Assembly (NCBI RefSeq): GCF_001401155.1
Contig: NZ_LJRO01000153.1
Span: 124,001 to 188,000, forward strand
Direction: 5' to 3'
Origin: Pseudomonas tremae
GTDB taxonomy: Bacteria; Pseudomonadota; Gammaproteobacteria; Pseudomonadales; Pseudomonadaceae
DNA length: 64,000 bases
Shown piece by piece: positions 1-12,021 of this stretch (position 1 is its first letter; each line of letters begins with the position of its first letter). The position numbers and the translations under genes were made by a program. The notes below the pieces were generated by a model that made no database searches, was not told the DNA's origin, and worked only from the letters and a program-made list of their open reading frames with translations.

Positions 1-1
1 C

Positions 2-613
2 AATACCTCATCCGTCCTGTTGCCATACGAAGAGATCGAGTACCCGAAAAACGACGGCGACAGCGAATCCTCGTCCAACAGCCAGCACTCATTCCCCACG
101 TACGACCTGAATATCGTCAACCATAGCCCGGGCGGTTATTGTCTGGCGTGGCAGAGAGAGGTGCCGCAACAGTTGCAGGCTGGCGAGCTGGTGGGTATTC
201 AGGATGATTCGGGCCATGGCTGGAGCATCGCCATCGTGCGCTGGGTTCGCCAGGTGCGTAGCGGCGGCACGCAAATGGGCATCGAGCTGATCGCCCCGTT
301 CGCCCAGCCATGCGGCATGCAACTGATTCGCGAGCAGCAGAACAGCCAGTACCTGCGGACCCTTATGCTGCCGGAAGTGCGCGCCATGGAAAAACCGCCC
401 ACCGTACTCGCACCGCGCCTGCCGTTTATGGAAGGCAGCAAGGTGATGATCAACGTCAACGGTGAAGAGCGCCGTGCCTCACTGAGCAACCGGCGCATCA
501 GCAGCGCCAGTTACAACCAGTTCGAGTATCAGATTTACGAGGCGCCCAAGGCAGCCGTCAACGAGAAGTCGAAGCCCGGCCAAGAGTTCGACTCGTTATG
601 GGGCACGCTGTAA
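2..613 (+). CDS. PilZ-like protein, C-terminal part (5' end outside window)
   Basis: The frame is open from the first bases of the window to a TAA at 611-613, so this is the end of a longer gene; the TTG at 20 need not be its start. Near the left edge it shows NHSPGGYCL, which fits the second PilZ motif ([DN]xSxxG) and is followed by a beta-rich stretch with GIQDDSG and MGIELI. The RxxxR half of a c-di-GMP site would lie outside the window. Its position next to serB matches a PilZ-type gene I recall from pseudomonads. c-di-GMP binding is inferred from one motif only. Confidence 0.6.
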   Translation, partial: NTSSVLLPYEEIEYPKNDGDSESSSNSQHSFPTYDLNIVNHSPGGYCLAWQREVPQQLQAGELVGIQDDSGHGWSIAIVRWVRQVRSGGTQMGIELIAPFAQPCGMQLIREQQNSQYLRTLMLPEVRAMEKPPTVLAPRLPFMEGSKVMINVNGEERRASLSNRRISSASYNQFEYQIYEAPKAAVNEKSKPGQEFDSLWGTL

Positions 614-658
614 TCGTCGCAACCTATTGCGGTGTCACGACGATCTTCGGCGCCCGAC

Positions 659-1873
659 TCAGCGCCGCCCTTCGCGATCGCGAAAGCCCAGTAGGTACAG
701 CACCCCGTCAAGCCCCAGTGTCGAGATTGCCTGCCTGGCCGACTGTTTGACCAGCGGCTTGGCCCGGAAGGCCACACCCAGCCCGGCAATCGCCAGCATA
801 GGCAAATCATTGGCCCCGTCGCCGACCGCGATGGTCTGCTCCAGGCTCAGGCCTTCCTTGTGCGCCAGCTCGCGCAGCAAGTCTGCCTTGCGCTGGGCAT
901 CGACGATGGGCTCGATAGCAACCCCGGTGACTTTGCCGTCGACCACTTCAAGTTCGTTGGCATACACATAATCGATGCCCAGCTTCGCCTGCAATTGTTT
1001 GGCGAAGTAGGTAAACCCACCTGACAGAATCGCTGTTTTATAACCCAGACGCTTGAGCTCGGCGAACAGGGTTTCAGCGCCTTCGGTCAGCCGCAGCGAA
1101 GCGCCGATGTCATCCAGCACGCTGACGTCCAGCCCCTTGAGCAGCGCCAGGCGCTCCTTGAAGCTTGCGCTGAAATCCAGCTCGCCGCGCATCGCTCGCT
1201 CGGTAATCTCGGAAACCTGTTCGCCGACGCCGGCGGCCTTGGCCAGTTCGTCGATCACTTCGGCTTCGATCAGGGTCGAGTCCATGTCGAACACCGCCAG
1301 ACGGCGGTTGCGACGGAACAGGGAGTCCTGCTGGAAGGCGATATCGACGTTCAGCGCCTGTGCCACTGCCAGAAACTCAGCCTGCATGGCTTTCGGATCG
1401 GCCGGCTCGCCGCGCACCGTGAACTCGATGCAGCCTTTGCCTTTGTCGGCAGGCGTATCGAGCGGCATGCGACCGGACAGGCGATCGATCTGATCGATGT
1501 TCAGCCCGTACTTTGCCGTGATGGCGCTGACAGACTGCAATTGCTCGGCAGTCACTTTGCGGGTCAGCAGCGTCACGATATGGCGCGCCTTGCCCTGGCC
1601 GTCGACCCAGTGCTGGTAATCCTTTTCGGACACCGCGGTGAAACGCACCTGCTGATCCAGCTTGTAGGCTGTGAACAGGATGTCCTTGAGCACGGAAGAA
1701 CCTTCGACGGTATCCGGAATTTCAACCAGGATGCCGAAAGACAGAGCGTCGTGGATCACCGCCTGACCAATATCGAGAATGTTCACGCCACCCTGAGCGA
1801 GGACGCCGGTAATGGCAGCGGTGAGACCGGGACGGTCTGCACCAGTGATGTTAATCAGGACGATTTCGCGCAA
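659..1873 (-). CDS. serB: Phosphoserine phosphatase SerB
   Basis: Final step of serine synthesis: hydrolysis of phosphoserine to serine. The 404-residue protein has two N-terminal ACT-like segments (about residues 1-90 and 95-180) and a C-terminal HAD phosphatase domain. The HAD nucleophile motif is FDMDST with Asp196/Asp198; the later motifs LSGGF and GDGANDLPML are present. Tandem ACT domains are the usual pseudomonad and mycobacterial SerB layout. The start is a TTG that gives MREIVLINITG, the conserved N-terminus as I recall it, with a G-rich stretch just upstream. It is divergent from the membrane-protein gene that begins at 2004. Confidence 0.96.
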   Translation of the reverse strand: MREIVLINITGADRPGLTAAITGVLAQGGVNILDIGQAVIHDALSFGILVEIPDTVEGSSVLKDILFTAYKLDQQVRFTAVSEKDYQHWVDGQGKARHIVTLLTRKVTAEQLQSVSAITAKYGLNIDQIDRLSGRMPLDTPADKGKGCIEFTVRGEPADPKAMQAEFLAVAQALNVDIAFQQDSLFRRNRRLAVFDMDSTLIEAEVIDELAKAAGVGEQVSEITERAMRGELDFSASFKERLALLKGLDVSVLDDIGASLRLTEGAETLFAELKRLGYKTAILSGGFTYFAKQLQAKLGIDYVYANELEVVDGKVTGVAIEPIVDAQRKADLLRELAHKEGLSLEQTIAVGDGANDLPMLAIAGLGVAFRAKPLVKQSARQAISTLGLDGVLYLLGFRDREGRR

Positions 1874-2003
1874 GGCGCACCCCCGCAGTGGAAAAAAACC
1901 GCATTCTAACCACTTTCAACGACCATCGGGCACAGGCAGCGCTTTGCCGCCACTGGGTCGCTCGTTATACTGCGCGACAACTTCACCGAAAGAGCCGTGC
2001 TCT

Positions 2004-3542
2004 GTGAACCGGCCCACGCCTGTTAAAACCGATAATTTCTTCCTGCTCATCTTTCGTGCCCTGCGTCATCGCCGTGTACCGATCGCTTTGCGCATTGCCA
2101 GCCATAACGTGATCCTGGTCGCTTTGGCGTTGGTGATCTACGCCGGTGTCATGGGTCTGCAGTTCAAGCAGGCCATGCATGAACAGGCTGACGCACTGGG
2201 GCAGGCCCTGACCACGCAGACGGCCACGTCGGCTACCGAACTGCTGGTGTCAAACGACATCCTCAGTCTCAACGTGCTGCTGGGCAATCTGGTCAAAAAC
2301 CCGCTGGTGGCGCATGCCGCCATCTACAGCGTGGATAACCGCATTCTTGCGGAAGCCGGCCAGCGCCCGAAAAACGGGATTCTGGGTGAGGCTCAGGGCC
2401 TGTATGAAATCAAGATCACGTTCCAGGATGTGATGGCAGGGCACCTGCGCATCAGCCTCGACATGTCGCAGTTCCAGCAGCCAATGACCATCAGCCTGCA
2501 AAGCATGGGCATTCTGGCCGGTATTCTGCTGGCACTGGCGCTGGCCCTGAGCCTGCGTCTTGGCCGTCATATCTCTACGCCACTGATGCAGATGCGTATC
2601 TGGTTGCGCAACATTGACCCGTACACGCCGGCTACCGATCGTCAGGATGAAATCGGCGATCTCGCCCGGCAGTTGCGCAGTTCGTTCGCACCACCGGAAC
2701 CCGAACCGGCGCCTGAACCCGAGTACGACGAAGACGAAGGCGACGACCCGTATCTGGAGCCTGAAGAAAGACCTGCACCGCCAGTGACGACACGCACCTC
2801 GACAGTCAGCGAGCCAAAGCCTCGTTTGCCGGCGCCGCCTGTGCAGCGCCGCATCGTTGCCGAGGAGGATGAAGAGGACGAGGAAGACCCGTTCGCAGAC
2901 CTGCGCGACACGTCCGGCAATTCGCCAGCAGAGCGTCCGGCGGCTGCTCCGGTTGTTCAGCGCGAACCGCATGACAGCGCCGTGCTGGCCGTGCAGCTTG
3001 GCTCACAGGATCAACTGCGCCGCCTGCCTCGTGCGCGACTGAGCGAATTGCTGCAACGTTACCGCGACTGCCTCGATCAGGCCGCCTCGGTGTATGAGGG
3101 TGAGCTGCACACCTTGAATGACGGCAGCACCTTGATGCTGTTCCACAGCCATGAAAGCGGCGACGATTACCTGACCAATGCAATCTGCTGCGGTGAGTTG
3201 CTGCGGGCACTGAGTCACGCCTTGCAGATCGAAGTGGCGGACAGCGGCATCACTCTGCAATTGCAGCTGGGCCTGACCCTGGGTGAAAACCTGAGCGACC
3301 TGAGTCAGATCGACCTGTTGCTGACCGAAACCGCGCAGGACGCATTGGCGCTGTCTCAGCACAGCCGCAATCTGCTGCTGGTCGAACGCCGCATCAACGA
3401 TGACCCGCTGATCCGCCAACGCGCCCGCATCCGTCCCATCGCCAGCCCCGAAGGCGCATGCTGCGTGGAACGTCTGATGGAGCCCTACCCGTCAATGCTC
3501 GAACGCCAACTGGCGCGCATGCACGACGCCAACAAAGCCTGA
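2004..3542 (+). CDS. AhpA/YtjB-family inner-membrane protein
   Basis: A 512-residue protein from a GTG start, giving VNRPTPVKTDNFF. A membrane segment lies at about residues 36-55 and a second at about 165-185, enclosing a periplasmic region of roughly 110 residues. This is the layout of the Smp/YtjB family. After the second segment comes a HAMP-like stretch (RHISTPLMQM...DEIGDLARQL). Next is an acidic, proline-rich linker (about 230-320), then a cytoplasmic domain of about 190 residues. That C-terminal domain loosely recalls a degenerate nucleotide-cyclase fold, which is only an impression. Position divergent from serB agrees with family members in other pseudomonads. Function is unknown. 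Confidence 0.8.
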   Translation: MNRPTPVKTDNFFLLIFRALRHRRVPIALRIASHNVILVALALVIYAGVMGLQFKQAMHEQADALGQALTTQTATSATELLVSNDILSLNVLLGNLVKNPLVAHAAIYSVDNRILAEAGQRPKNGILGEAQGLYEIKITFQDVMAGHLRISLDMSQFQQPMTISLQSMGILAGILLALALALSLRLGRHISTPLMQMRIWLRNIDPYTPATDRQDEIGDLARQLRSSFAPPEPEPAPEPEYDEDEGDDPYLEPEERPAPPVTTRTSTVSEPKPRLPAPPVQRRIVAEEDEEDEEDPFADLRDTSGNSPAERPAAAPVVQREPHDSAVLAVQLGSQDQLRRLPRARLSELLQRYRDCLDQAASVYEGELHTLNDGSTLMLFHSHESGDDYLTNAICCGELLRALSHALQIEVADSGITLQLQLGLTLGENLSDLSQIDLLLTETAQDALALSQHSRNLLLVERRINDDPLIRQRARIRPIASPEGACCVERLMEPYPSMLERQLARMHDANKA

Positions 3543-3548
3543 CACCGA

Positions 3549-3574
3549 CAGACGCCCACCTGCGTGGGCGTCTG
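3549..3574. other. Strong hairpin downstream of the AhpA-family gene
   Basis: An 11-bp perfect stem (CAGACGCCCAC / GTGGGCGTCTG) with loop CTGC begins seven bases after the stop codon at 3542. No T-run follows on either strand, so it is better read as a mRNA 3'-end stabiliser or a weak terminator than as a classical intrinsic terminator. Confidence 0.6.
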
Positions 3575-3680
3575 AAACTCAGCGTTGTAACAAACCTGAC
3601 TGACTCTCGTGCCGCTGCTCTGCGGAGGCACGACAGCATGCGCAGATCAGCCCCCCGCGCGATGTCCAACAGCCCCGCCC

Positions 3681-3705
3681 TTGTGGGAGCGGACTTGTCC
3701 GCGAA
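3681..3705 (+). repeat. REP-like element
   Basis: TGTGGGAGCGGAC-TTG-TCCGCGAA is the common pseudomonad REP form, with an imperfect internal hairpin (CGGAC/GTCCG). Copies of the same class occur at about 59,333 and, inverted, at about 59,402. The rest of the 3575-3758 gap shows no other structure. Confidence 0.65.
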
Positions 3706-3758
3706 TGGACTGTCAGCCCCCAAAAAAAAACACACATCAAAACCAAGACATGTCCCCA

Positions 3759-3791
3759 ACAAAAAGCCCGCATCGCTGCGGGCTCTTTTGT
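3759..3791. terminator. Bidirectional intrinsic terminator
   Basis: Stem AGCCCGCA/TGCGGGCT with loop TCGC at 3765-3784. An A-run precedes it and CTTTTGT follows it, so it can stop transcription on either strand. It lies just beyond the stop codon of the minus-strand lipoprotein gene (3802) and separates that gene from the convergent AhpA-family gene. Confidence 0.85.
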
Positions 3792-3801
3792 CTGTCCGGT
3801 G

Positions 3802-4500
3802 CTAGAAGCGGAACACTTCAAGATCGGTACGTATCGGCGATGCCATCGGGATCCGTGGCCTGTCAGGCTCTTTGGCCTTGGCGACCGGAGCCTTTTTCGG
3901 CTCTTCGAGCGGCTGCCATGAGATCGGCTTGATCGCGGTGCTGACCTGATCGGCCAAGCGTTGCAGCAGCATGCCTTGCGCTTTGACCTGATCAGCAGAA
4001 CTGCCGGCGTGAACCTGCTCGAGGTGCACCAGCCGGCTGTCGCGCACATGGCCCTTGCGATCCAGAAGGCGCCATTGCGCATCCAGAACAGCAGGCTGTT
4101 TGGCGCCGGAGTCCAGTCGGGTGATCGATAGCACGACCTGGACATCCGGTGTGAAATTGGCAACCGCAGGCGCCATCACAACGCGCTGGCTGTCCAGCTT
4201 CCAGGCCAGTTGACGCAGAAGCAACTGGTCGATATCCGAAGACAGATTGCCCGCCCACCGCCCGTCGGACGATGCAGTCAGGGTGCCGTCAGGCTGGCGT
4301 TGCAGAAGGGTTTCGCGTTGCAGATAGTCGGCCACCGAAACAGGACCCAGCAATACTGCCAGACCACTACTCTGTTTCGGCTGACCAGGCTCACCGCTAT
4401 CGAGCTGATAAAGCGCGGTCGGCTGGCGCATACTGCAACCAGCCAGACCCAGGACGCCTGTCATCAGCAAGATCAGGGGAAGGCGTAGAAAATTCATCAT
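3802..4500 (-). CDS. PqiC-type outer-membrane lipoprotein
   Basis: A lipoprotein of about 232 residues. The start gives MMNFLRLPLILLMTGVLGLAGC, with a lipobox (GLAGC) that ends the signal peptide. The mature part begins with a LYQLD strand followed by VLLGPVSVADYLQRE and a later TRLDSG strand, features of the PqiC/DUF330 family of MCE-transport auxiliary lipoproteins. It stands alone: no PqiA or PqiB gene is adjacent. A longer frame to 4521 adds only MGGHLDG before the signal peptide. The C-terminus is Lys/Pro-rich and presumably disordered. Confidence 0.75.
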   Translation of the reverse strand: MMNFLRLPLILLMTGVLGLAGCSMRQPTALYQLDSGEPGQPKQSSGLAVLLGPVSVADYLQRETLLQRQPDGTLTASSDGRWAGNLSSDIDQLLLRQLAWKLDSQRVVMAPAVANFTPDVQVVLSITRLDSGAKQPAVLDAQWRLLDRKGHVRDSRLVHLEQVHAGSSADQVKAQGMLLQRLADQVSTAIKPISWQPLEEPKKAPVAKAKEPDRPRIPMASPIRTDLEVFRF

Positions 4501-4680
4501 CCCATCCAAGTGGCCGCCCACGGACTGGCCACGGTATAAGTGCTTTCAAGACGCATGCAGGCACTGAGCCACGCATGCACCCCAAGACCCCATATCATCC
4601 GTGAATATGCCATCTGACTCCAGCGATTATGCATCGTACTTCATGGCAAAACGAAGAACGCTGGTGCCAGATCAATGTTT

Positions 4681-6936
4681 TCAGCTATTTTCCACCAATA
4701 ATGCGTCGACCCGCTGGAAGCCCCTTGGCAGTTTATTACCACGACGACCGCGCTCTCCCTTGTAATGTTCAAGATCTTCGGGCTTGAGCGACAGGGTTCG
4801 TTTGCCCGCCTGAAGTACAAGCGTAGCGCCCTGCGCGATCACCGCAAGATCAGTTACATATTCCTCGCGACTGGCGACCCGCTCGCCCGGAATACCAATG
4901 ATCTTGTTGCCCTTGCCTTTGCCCAGCTGCGGCAAATCACTGATCTTGAAGACCAGCAGGCGTCCCTCGGTGGTCACTGCTGCCAGCCAGTTCTGCTCGC
5001 GGTCAGGCACAGGTCGCGGCAGGATGACCTTGGCACCGGCGGGCAGGCTCAACAGCGCCTTGCCAGCCTTGTTCTTGGCTTGCAGGTCTTCGCCCTTGAC
5101 CACAAAACCGTAGCCTGCGTCGGAAGCGATCACGTACAGCGCGTCGTCTTCCGGCATCAATACACACTCGAACGTCGCGCCCGGCGGCGGTTGCAGCTTG
5201 CCCGTCAACGGTTCGCCCTGGCCGCGTGCGGACGGCAGGGTGTGGGCAGGCACCGAATAACTGCGACCGGTCGAGTCGATGAACACGGCAAACTGGTTAG
5301 AACGCCCTATCGATGAGGTTTTGAAACCGTCGCCCGCCTTATAGGAAAGCCCAGTGGCATCGATGTCATGGCCCTTGGCGCAGCGTACCCAGCCTTTTTC
5401 CGACAACACGACGGTCACCGGCTCGGTCGGCATCAGTTCATTTTCGGACAGCGCCTTGGCTTCGGCGCGAGCAACGATAGGCGAACGGCGATCATCGCCG
5501 TACGTTTCGGCATCAGCGATCAATTCGGCGCGCACCAGCTTGCGCAGCTTGGACTCACTGCCCAGCAGCGCCAGAAGCTTGGCTTGCTCCTTGCGCAATG
5601 CATCCTGCTCGCTGCGCAGCTTCATTTCTTCCAGACGCGCCAATTGGCGCAGTCGGGTGTCGAGGATGTAATCGGCCTGGATTTCGGTCAGGCCGAAACG
5701 CGCAATCAACTCGGCCTTTGGATGCTCGGCAGTACGGATGATATGGATCACTTCATCCAGATTCAGGTACGCCGTGAGCAAACCGTCCAACAGGTGCAGG
5801 CGATGCTCGACCTTGTCCAGACGGAACTGCAGACGCCGACGCACTGTACCGATGCGGAAGGTCAGCCACTCACTGAGCAGAGTCTTGAGGTTCTTGAGCT
5901 GCGGCTTGCCGTCCAGGCCGATGATGTTGATGTTCACCCGGTAGCTGGATTCCAGCTCGGTGGTGGCGAACAGATGCTGCATCAGCTCGTCCAGTTCAAC
6001 CCGGTTGGAACGCGGGATGATCACGATACGGCAAGGGTTCTCGTGGTCCGACTCGTCACGCAGGTCGGCGACCATCGGCAGTTTCTTGGCCTGCATCTGC
6101 GCTGCGATCTGCTCCAGCACCTTGGCACCGGAAACCTGATGCGGCAGAGAAGTCACGACAATATCGCCATCTTCAATGCGATACACAGCCCGCATGCGCA
6201 CCGAGCCACGACCGGTTTCGTAGATTTTCAGCAGGTCCGCGCGCGGCGTGATGATTTCTGCTTCAGTCGGGTAATCAGGCCCCAGAATGTGTTCGCACAG
6301 TTCTGGAATCGTGGCCTTGGGCTCATCCAGCAGGCGAACGCAGGCGCTGGCCACTTCACGCAGGTTATGCGGCGGCACATCAGTAGCCATGCCGACTGCA
6401 ATGCCGGTAGTGCCGTTGAGCAGGATATTCGGCAAACGAGCAGGCAAAACTGCAGGTTCATCGAGGGTGCCGTCAAAGTTCGGCACCCAGTCAGCCGTGC
6501 CCTGGCCCAGCTCGCTGAGCAGCACTTCGGAGTAGCGCGAAAGGCGCGCCTCGGTATAACGCATGGCGGCGAAGGATTTGGGATCGTCCGGCGCACCCCA
6601 GTTCCCCTGCCCGTCAACCAGTGTGTAGCGATAGCTGAACGGCTGAGCCATCAGCACCATCGCTTCATAGCAGGCGGAGTCGCCGTGCGGGTGAAACTTG
6701 CCGAGTACGTCACCGACGGTACGCGCCGACTTCTTGTGCTTGGCGTCGGCGCCCAGACCCAGCTCGCTCATCGCATAGATAATGCGTCGCTGCACTGGCT
6801 TCAGGCCGTCGCCAATGTGCGGCAAGGCACGGTCCATGATCACGTACATGGAATAGTTGAGGTAGGCCTGTTCGGTGAAGTCAGCCAGCGATCGGCGTTC
6901 TACGCCGTCCAGGCTGAGGTCAAGGGAGTCGCTCAT
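4681..6936 (-). CDS. parC: DNA topoisomerase IV subunit A
   Basis: Breakage-reunion subunit of topoisomerase IV, which decatenates daughter chromosomes. At 751 residues it has the usual length. The catalytic tyrosine is Tyr127 in [12 protein letters not shown]. The quinolone-resistance region reads [10 protein letters not shown], so Ser87 and Glu91 are the susceptible-type residues. The C-terminal third is the beta-pinwheel part (repeats such as [11 protein letters not shown]). The start at 6936 ([11 protein letters not shown]) was chosen over one 48 bases upstream because it matches the family N-terminus and follows a GATGAGG ribosome-binding site. It lies 10 bases after the protease gene, in the same transcription unit. 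Confidence 0.98.
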   Translation of the reverse strand: MSDSLDLSLDGVERRSLADFTEQAYLNYSMYVIMDRALPHIGDGLKPVQRRIIYAMSELGLGADAKHKKSARTVGDVLGKFHPHGDSACYEAMVLMAQPFSYRYTLVDGQGNWGAPDDPKSFAAMRYTEARLSRYSEVLLSELGQGTADWVPNFDGTLDEPAVLPARLPNILLNGTTGIAVGMATDVPPHNLREVASACVRLLDEPKATIPELCEHILGPDYPTEAEIITPRADLLKIYETGRGSVRMRAVYRIEDGDIVVTSLPHQVSGAKVLEQIAAQMQAKKLPMVADLRDESDHENPCRIVIIPRSNRVELDELMQHLFATTELESSYRVNINIIGLDGKPQLKNLKTLLSEWLTFRIGTVRRRLQFRLDKVEHRLHLLDGLLTAYLNLDEVIHIIRTAEHPKAELIARFGLTEIQADYILDTRLRQLARLEEMKLRSEQDALRKEQAKLLALLGSESKLRKLVRAELIADAETYGDDRRSPIVARAEAKALSENELMPTEPVTVVLSEKGWVRCAKGHDIDATGLSYKAGDGFKTSSIGRSNQFAVFIDSTGRSYSVPAHTLPSARGQGEPLTGKLQPPPGATFECVLMPEDDALYVIASDAGYGFVVKGEDLQAKNKAGKALLSLPAGAKVILPRPVPDREQNWLAAVTTEGRLLVFKISDLPQLGKGKGNKIIGIPGERVASREEYVTDLAVIAQGATLVLQAGKRTLSLKPEDLEHYKGERGRRGNKLPRGFQRVDALLVENS

Positions 6937-6946
6937 GCGGGCCTCA

Positions 6947-7468
6947 TCATTTCGTTGACTGGCGCAGCAGCAAGTTACCGCCACGCTGTGTGAATTCGAG
7001 TTGTTTCATTGCGCTCATGCCCAGCAGCACCTGCTCGCCATCAAGGCCGGGGGCTATCAGCGCGCGTACGTTGTTCAGGACAATATCGCCCAGCTGCAAG
7101 CGGTCCAGCGTGGTGCGAAAACCCTGGCTATTACCGTTGGCGGTACTGACCGTAACCGGCAGACCGCGCTTGAGCCCCATGCGGTCAGCCATGTCGCCGG
7201 GTACGGCGACATCGGTCGCGCCGGTATCGATCATGAACTCCACCTCTCGGCCATTGATCTGGCCAGTACTGACGAAATGCCCTTGGCGATTACCCATCAG
7301 CTGCACTTCGATATAGCCGTCTCCGTGTTGCGAGGTCACGACAGCATTAGGGTTTTGCTGCCTGTCTTCCCAATCGCCGAAAAAGCGTGTCGCCAGAAAC
7401 AGGCCAGCCGCCCAGGCCATGATCATCAATACCTTGCCAGCGCGCTTGCCGGGCTGTATCTCGCTCAC
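6947..7468 (-). CDS. Retropepsin-like aspartic protease, membrane-anchored
   Basis: The 173-residue protein has one N-terminal membrane segment (about residues 14-28, [18 protein letters not shown]) and a periplasmic domain with the catalytic motif [13 protein letters not shown]. This belongs to the clan AA family of single-domain retropepsin-like proteases common in proteobacteria (TIGR02281 type). The GTG start at 7468 overlaps the TGA of the preceding gene by four bases (GTGA), pointing to translational coupling. It sits between the two topoisomerase IV genes. The substrate is unknown. Confidence 0.8.
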   Translation of the reverse strand: MSEIQPGKRAGKVLMIMAWAAGLFLATRFFGDWEDRQQNPNAVVTSQHGDGYIEVQLMGNRQGHFVSTGQINGREVEFMIDTGATDVAVPGDMADRMGLKRGLPVTVSTANGNSQGFRTTLDRLQLGDIVLNNVRALIAPGLDGEQVLLGMSAMKQLEFTQRGGNLLLRQSTK

Positions 7469-8438
7469 TGACCTGCGCTCCAGCCGTCCTGTGGCGCCGC
7501 GAAGCGCCAGACAATCGGGCGCTTCTCGCCATCGGCGCGGGCACCAAAATTGTTGTCTATGCCGACCCATGCGCCGGTCGCATCAACCACCAGCGCCTCC
7601 GTCAGGCCATAAGGCTGATCGTAGCGTCGAGATGGCACCATCGCTTCATCGGCGAACGACCAGCAGCGTTCGACTTGACCGCTCTGAAGGTCACGCCGAC
7701 AGATTCGGTACACTGCGCGCTCCAGCGTGAAAAGCTTGTCGTTGTACAGCGACAGGTCGGAAAAGTCCGTGGATACACTCTTGCCCCCCTGCTCTGCCGG
7801 CAGCCTGTCCTGGCCTGACTCGGAGAGCAACACGCAGCTCTGCCCACAGCTCCATTGCCGCCCATCAAGCCGCGTCATGAGCAAGCCGCGCTTCTCGCGT
7901 TCAGCAGCCAGCCAGATGCGGTCACCGGCAGGGCTCACGGCGATCCCTTCGAAGATGGCGTTGAAATGCTGCAGCATGCCTTGAGCGCGAGCCTGTTCGA
8001 CCAGATCCTCGGGCAACGGCAGCCATGACGGCGCACCGCTGACCGGTACTTTGAGGACCGTGCCATAGGCTTCGCTGACCAGGTAGCGATTACCGGCAGA
8101 GTCACAACTGACACCTTCGAAATCCAGATCGCCGCCGCGCACCAGCGCCGAAACACGAGCGAGCACGCGCAAATCCAGCGGCAGAAAGCTTTGCGGCGAA
8201 GGCACGTCGATGCTTTGCGGCTCGGCTTTCCAGGTGTTTTCAGAGACATCAAGGCTGTAAAGCAGGCTGTCGTCACGGTCCGAAACGGTCCAGAGCCGAC
8301 CGTTGCACATGGCCAGGCCCGAAAGGTTACCACCCACCATGCCGTCCACGGGATGCTCGGATTGCAGCTTCAGGACTTCAAGAGGGGCGGCGAAAACCGG
8401 CGCGACCACAAGAACCAGAAGAGCGAGCCAGGCTCGCA

Positions 8439-8439
<1 letters not shown>
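7465..8439 (-). CDS. Secreted esterase-like protein of the phytase/beta-propeller type
   Basis: A 324-residue exported protein: the signal peptide (MRAWLALLVLVVAPVFAAP) is followed by repeated short beta-strand blades with motifs such as LSGLAMCNGRLWTVSDRDD, DFEGVSCD and IFEGIAVSP. These fit the 'esterase-like activity of phytase' family (PF13449). It starts at ATG 8439, where the last base of the parE TGA is the A of ATG (TGATG), and ends in a four-base overlap with the protease gene. The overlaps suggest one message parE-esterase-protease-parC. The true substrate is unknown. Confidence 0.75.
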
Positions 8440-10352
<1,913 letters not shown>

Positions 10353-10418
10353 TTATCAAGCTTTCATGAAATTTCGGGATTCAATGTTCTTGCATTCATG
10401 TGACCGGGCATCGATCAC

Positions 10419-11036
10419 CTACAGTGCCGACAGGTCGATCGTCTGCAGTAGATCGGGTGCAAAGCCGGCAAAACTCAACAGCGCAGGCAGCCGCTCGGCA
10501 AACCCCTGAAAGCTGTGGTCACCGCCCGCCTGAATGCGCAGGGCGCAGGCCCGGTAAAACTTCTCGGCGCGACGGTAATCGAGCGTCTCGTCACCGGTCT
10601 GCAGCCACACTTGAAAGCGCTGCGGGTCTTGCGGCGCCGGGACTTCCAGCTCCGCCAGCGCCTGAATATGGTCTTCGGTCAGCTGCCATTGTTCGCCGGT
10701 GTACAGGTTCTGCTGCGTGCCGAGAAACCCGTCGAACAGCTGATGCGGGTTAACCGCCGGGTTGATCAGCACGGCCCTGAGGCCATGGCGCTGCGCCAAG
10801 TGAGTCGCATAGTAGCCGCCGAGCGAGCTGCCGACCAGCAATGGGCGGCCCAGTGTCTTTAGGGCGGACTCGAGTTGAAGCATGGCCTGACGCGGATGGT
10901 GATGCAGTTCAGGCACTTGCAGGCGATCTGCCAGGCCCAGCGATTTCATCAGCGCCACCAGCTGGCAGGCCTTTCTCGACAGGGCCGAGCTGTTCAGACC
11001 GTGGATATACAGCAATGAAGGTGTGTCGCTGGTCAC
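10419..11036 (-). CDS. yqiA: YqiA-family esterase
   Basis: A small alpha/beta hydrolase of 205 residues. The nucleophile elbow is GSSLGGYYA with Ser71, LLYIHGLNSSA forms the oxyanion region, and a late GGDHSF supplies the histidine. Length and motifs match YqiA/YcfP, which cleaves short-chain esters; the physiological substrate is unknown. The start is a GTG with GGAG seven bases upstream. Lying between cpdA and parE, as here, is the order I recall in other pseudomonads and resembles the enterobacterial cpdA-yqiA-parE string. Confidence 0.9.
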   Translation of the reverse strand: MTSDTPSLLYIHGLNSSALSRKACQLVALMKSLGLADRLQVPELHHHPRQAMLQLESALKTLGRPLLVGSSLGGYYATHLAQRHGLRAVLINPAVNPHQLFDGFLGTQQNLYTGEQWQLTEDHIQALAELEVPAPQDPQRFQVWLQTGDETLDYRRAEKFYRACALRIQAGGDHSFQGFAERLPALLSFAGFAPDLLQTIDLSAL

Positions 11037-11127
11037 GCTATCGCTCCAGGGTGCAGGGCAAAGCCGTGTAGTTTACAGGGAGTCACGCTACAACACCCCA
11101 CCGGAAACGTGTCGACCTGCGCATTCT

Positions 11128-11934
11128 TCAATACCCTGTGCCGCCGTAGTCCACTTCGAACGCCATACCGGTCACGCGCGAAACTGCGGTTTCCAGGCGT
11201 CCATCGTCATGCAGCCGCAACCAGCGATAGCCCGGCGCCGAGGTATCCACCTTGAAGTCCACGCTGCCCGGCGCGAACTGAATGCAGGTAGAAGGAGATG
11301 CCAGCAGACGCAAGCCATTGCGCATCTCGTCGAACTCCTGATGCACATGCCCCCAGAGCACGGCCTTCACCTGCGCAAAGCGATCCAGCACCGCAAACAA
11401 CGCATCGGCGTTGCGCAGGCCGATGGGCGCCATCCATTCACAGCCGATGGCCACCGGATGGTGATGCAGGCAGACCAGATGATGCCGGTCAGGCGCTTCG
11501 CTCAGCGATTTTTCCAGCAGCTGTAATTGTCCGGCAGCCAGAAAACCCGGCACCGAGCCAGGCACTGCCGAGTCCAGCAGTGTTATCCGCCATTGGCCGA
11601 TATCAATCACAGGGTCCAGCAGGCCGTCGCGCTGTGCAACATGCTCCATCTGCGGCAATTCGTCGTGATTACCGGCGAACCACCGCGCAGGGGCAGCAAT
11701 TTTCCCGCTTATCTGGCGAAACGCTTCGTAAGACTCGACGCTGCCATCCTGAGAAATATCTCCGCTGGCCACGACCAGATCAATCTGCGGCTGCTCAGCC
11801 AGCACCCGCTCAACGACTTTTCCCAGACTGTCTCGGGTGCTCATGCCCAGCAACGCCCCGTCCGCCTCGGCGAACAGGTGGCTGTCGGATAACTGGACCA
11901 GCAGGACTGACGATTCGGGGGCTGCGCTTGGCAA
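11128..11934 (-). CDS. cpdA: 3',5'-cyclic-AMP phosphodiesterase CpdA
   Basis: A calcineurin-like metallophosphoesterase of 268 residues. The metal-binding motifs are all present in order: SDSHLF (Asp17, His19), SGDISQDGS, GNHDE, CLHHHP and GHVHQE. CpdA hydrolyses cAMP and so lowers CRP/Vfr signalling. The start is taken as a TTG at 11934 with GGGAG six bases upstream; no ATG or GTG sits at a better place. Its usual upstream neighbour, the DUF1249 gene, is displaced here by about 1.5 kb of inserted DNA, which may change how cpdA is transcribed. Confidence 0.93.
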   Translation of the reverse strand: MPSAAPESSVLLVQLSDSHLFAEADGALLGMSTRDSLGKVVERVLAEQPQIDLVVASGDISQDGSVESYEAFRQISGKIAAPARWFAGNHDELPQMEHVAQRDGLLDPVIDIGQWRITLLDSAVPGSVPGFLAAGQLQLLEKSLSEAPDRHHLVCLHHHPVAIGCEWMAPIGLRNADALFAVLDRFAQVKAVLWGHVHQEFDEMRNGLRLLASPSTCIQFAPGSVDFKVDTSAPGYRWLRLHDDGRLETAVSRVTGMAFEVDYGGTGY

Positions 11935-12021
11935 GACCGTCTCCCAGAGAGGATTCAGCGCGATTATGTGATGTGCCAGCGGGCGGGTAAACCGGGAATG
12001 TGGGTGCGAGTGATGATTGGT

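Noticed and set aside
3601..3800. Long open frames crossing the gap between the AhpA-family and PqiC-type genes
   Set aside because: They run through a REP element and a bidirectional terminator and lack protein-like composition.
4501..4680. Repeated ACGCATGCA words upstream of the PqiC-type gene
   Set aside because: Only two short copies, with no symmetry or spacing that suggests an operator.
5368..6993. A 541-codon open frame opposite parC
   Set aside because: Lies entirely against a certain gene with GC-rich third positions; no recognisable motif and no ribosome-binding site.
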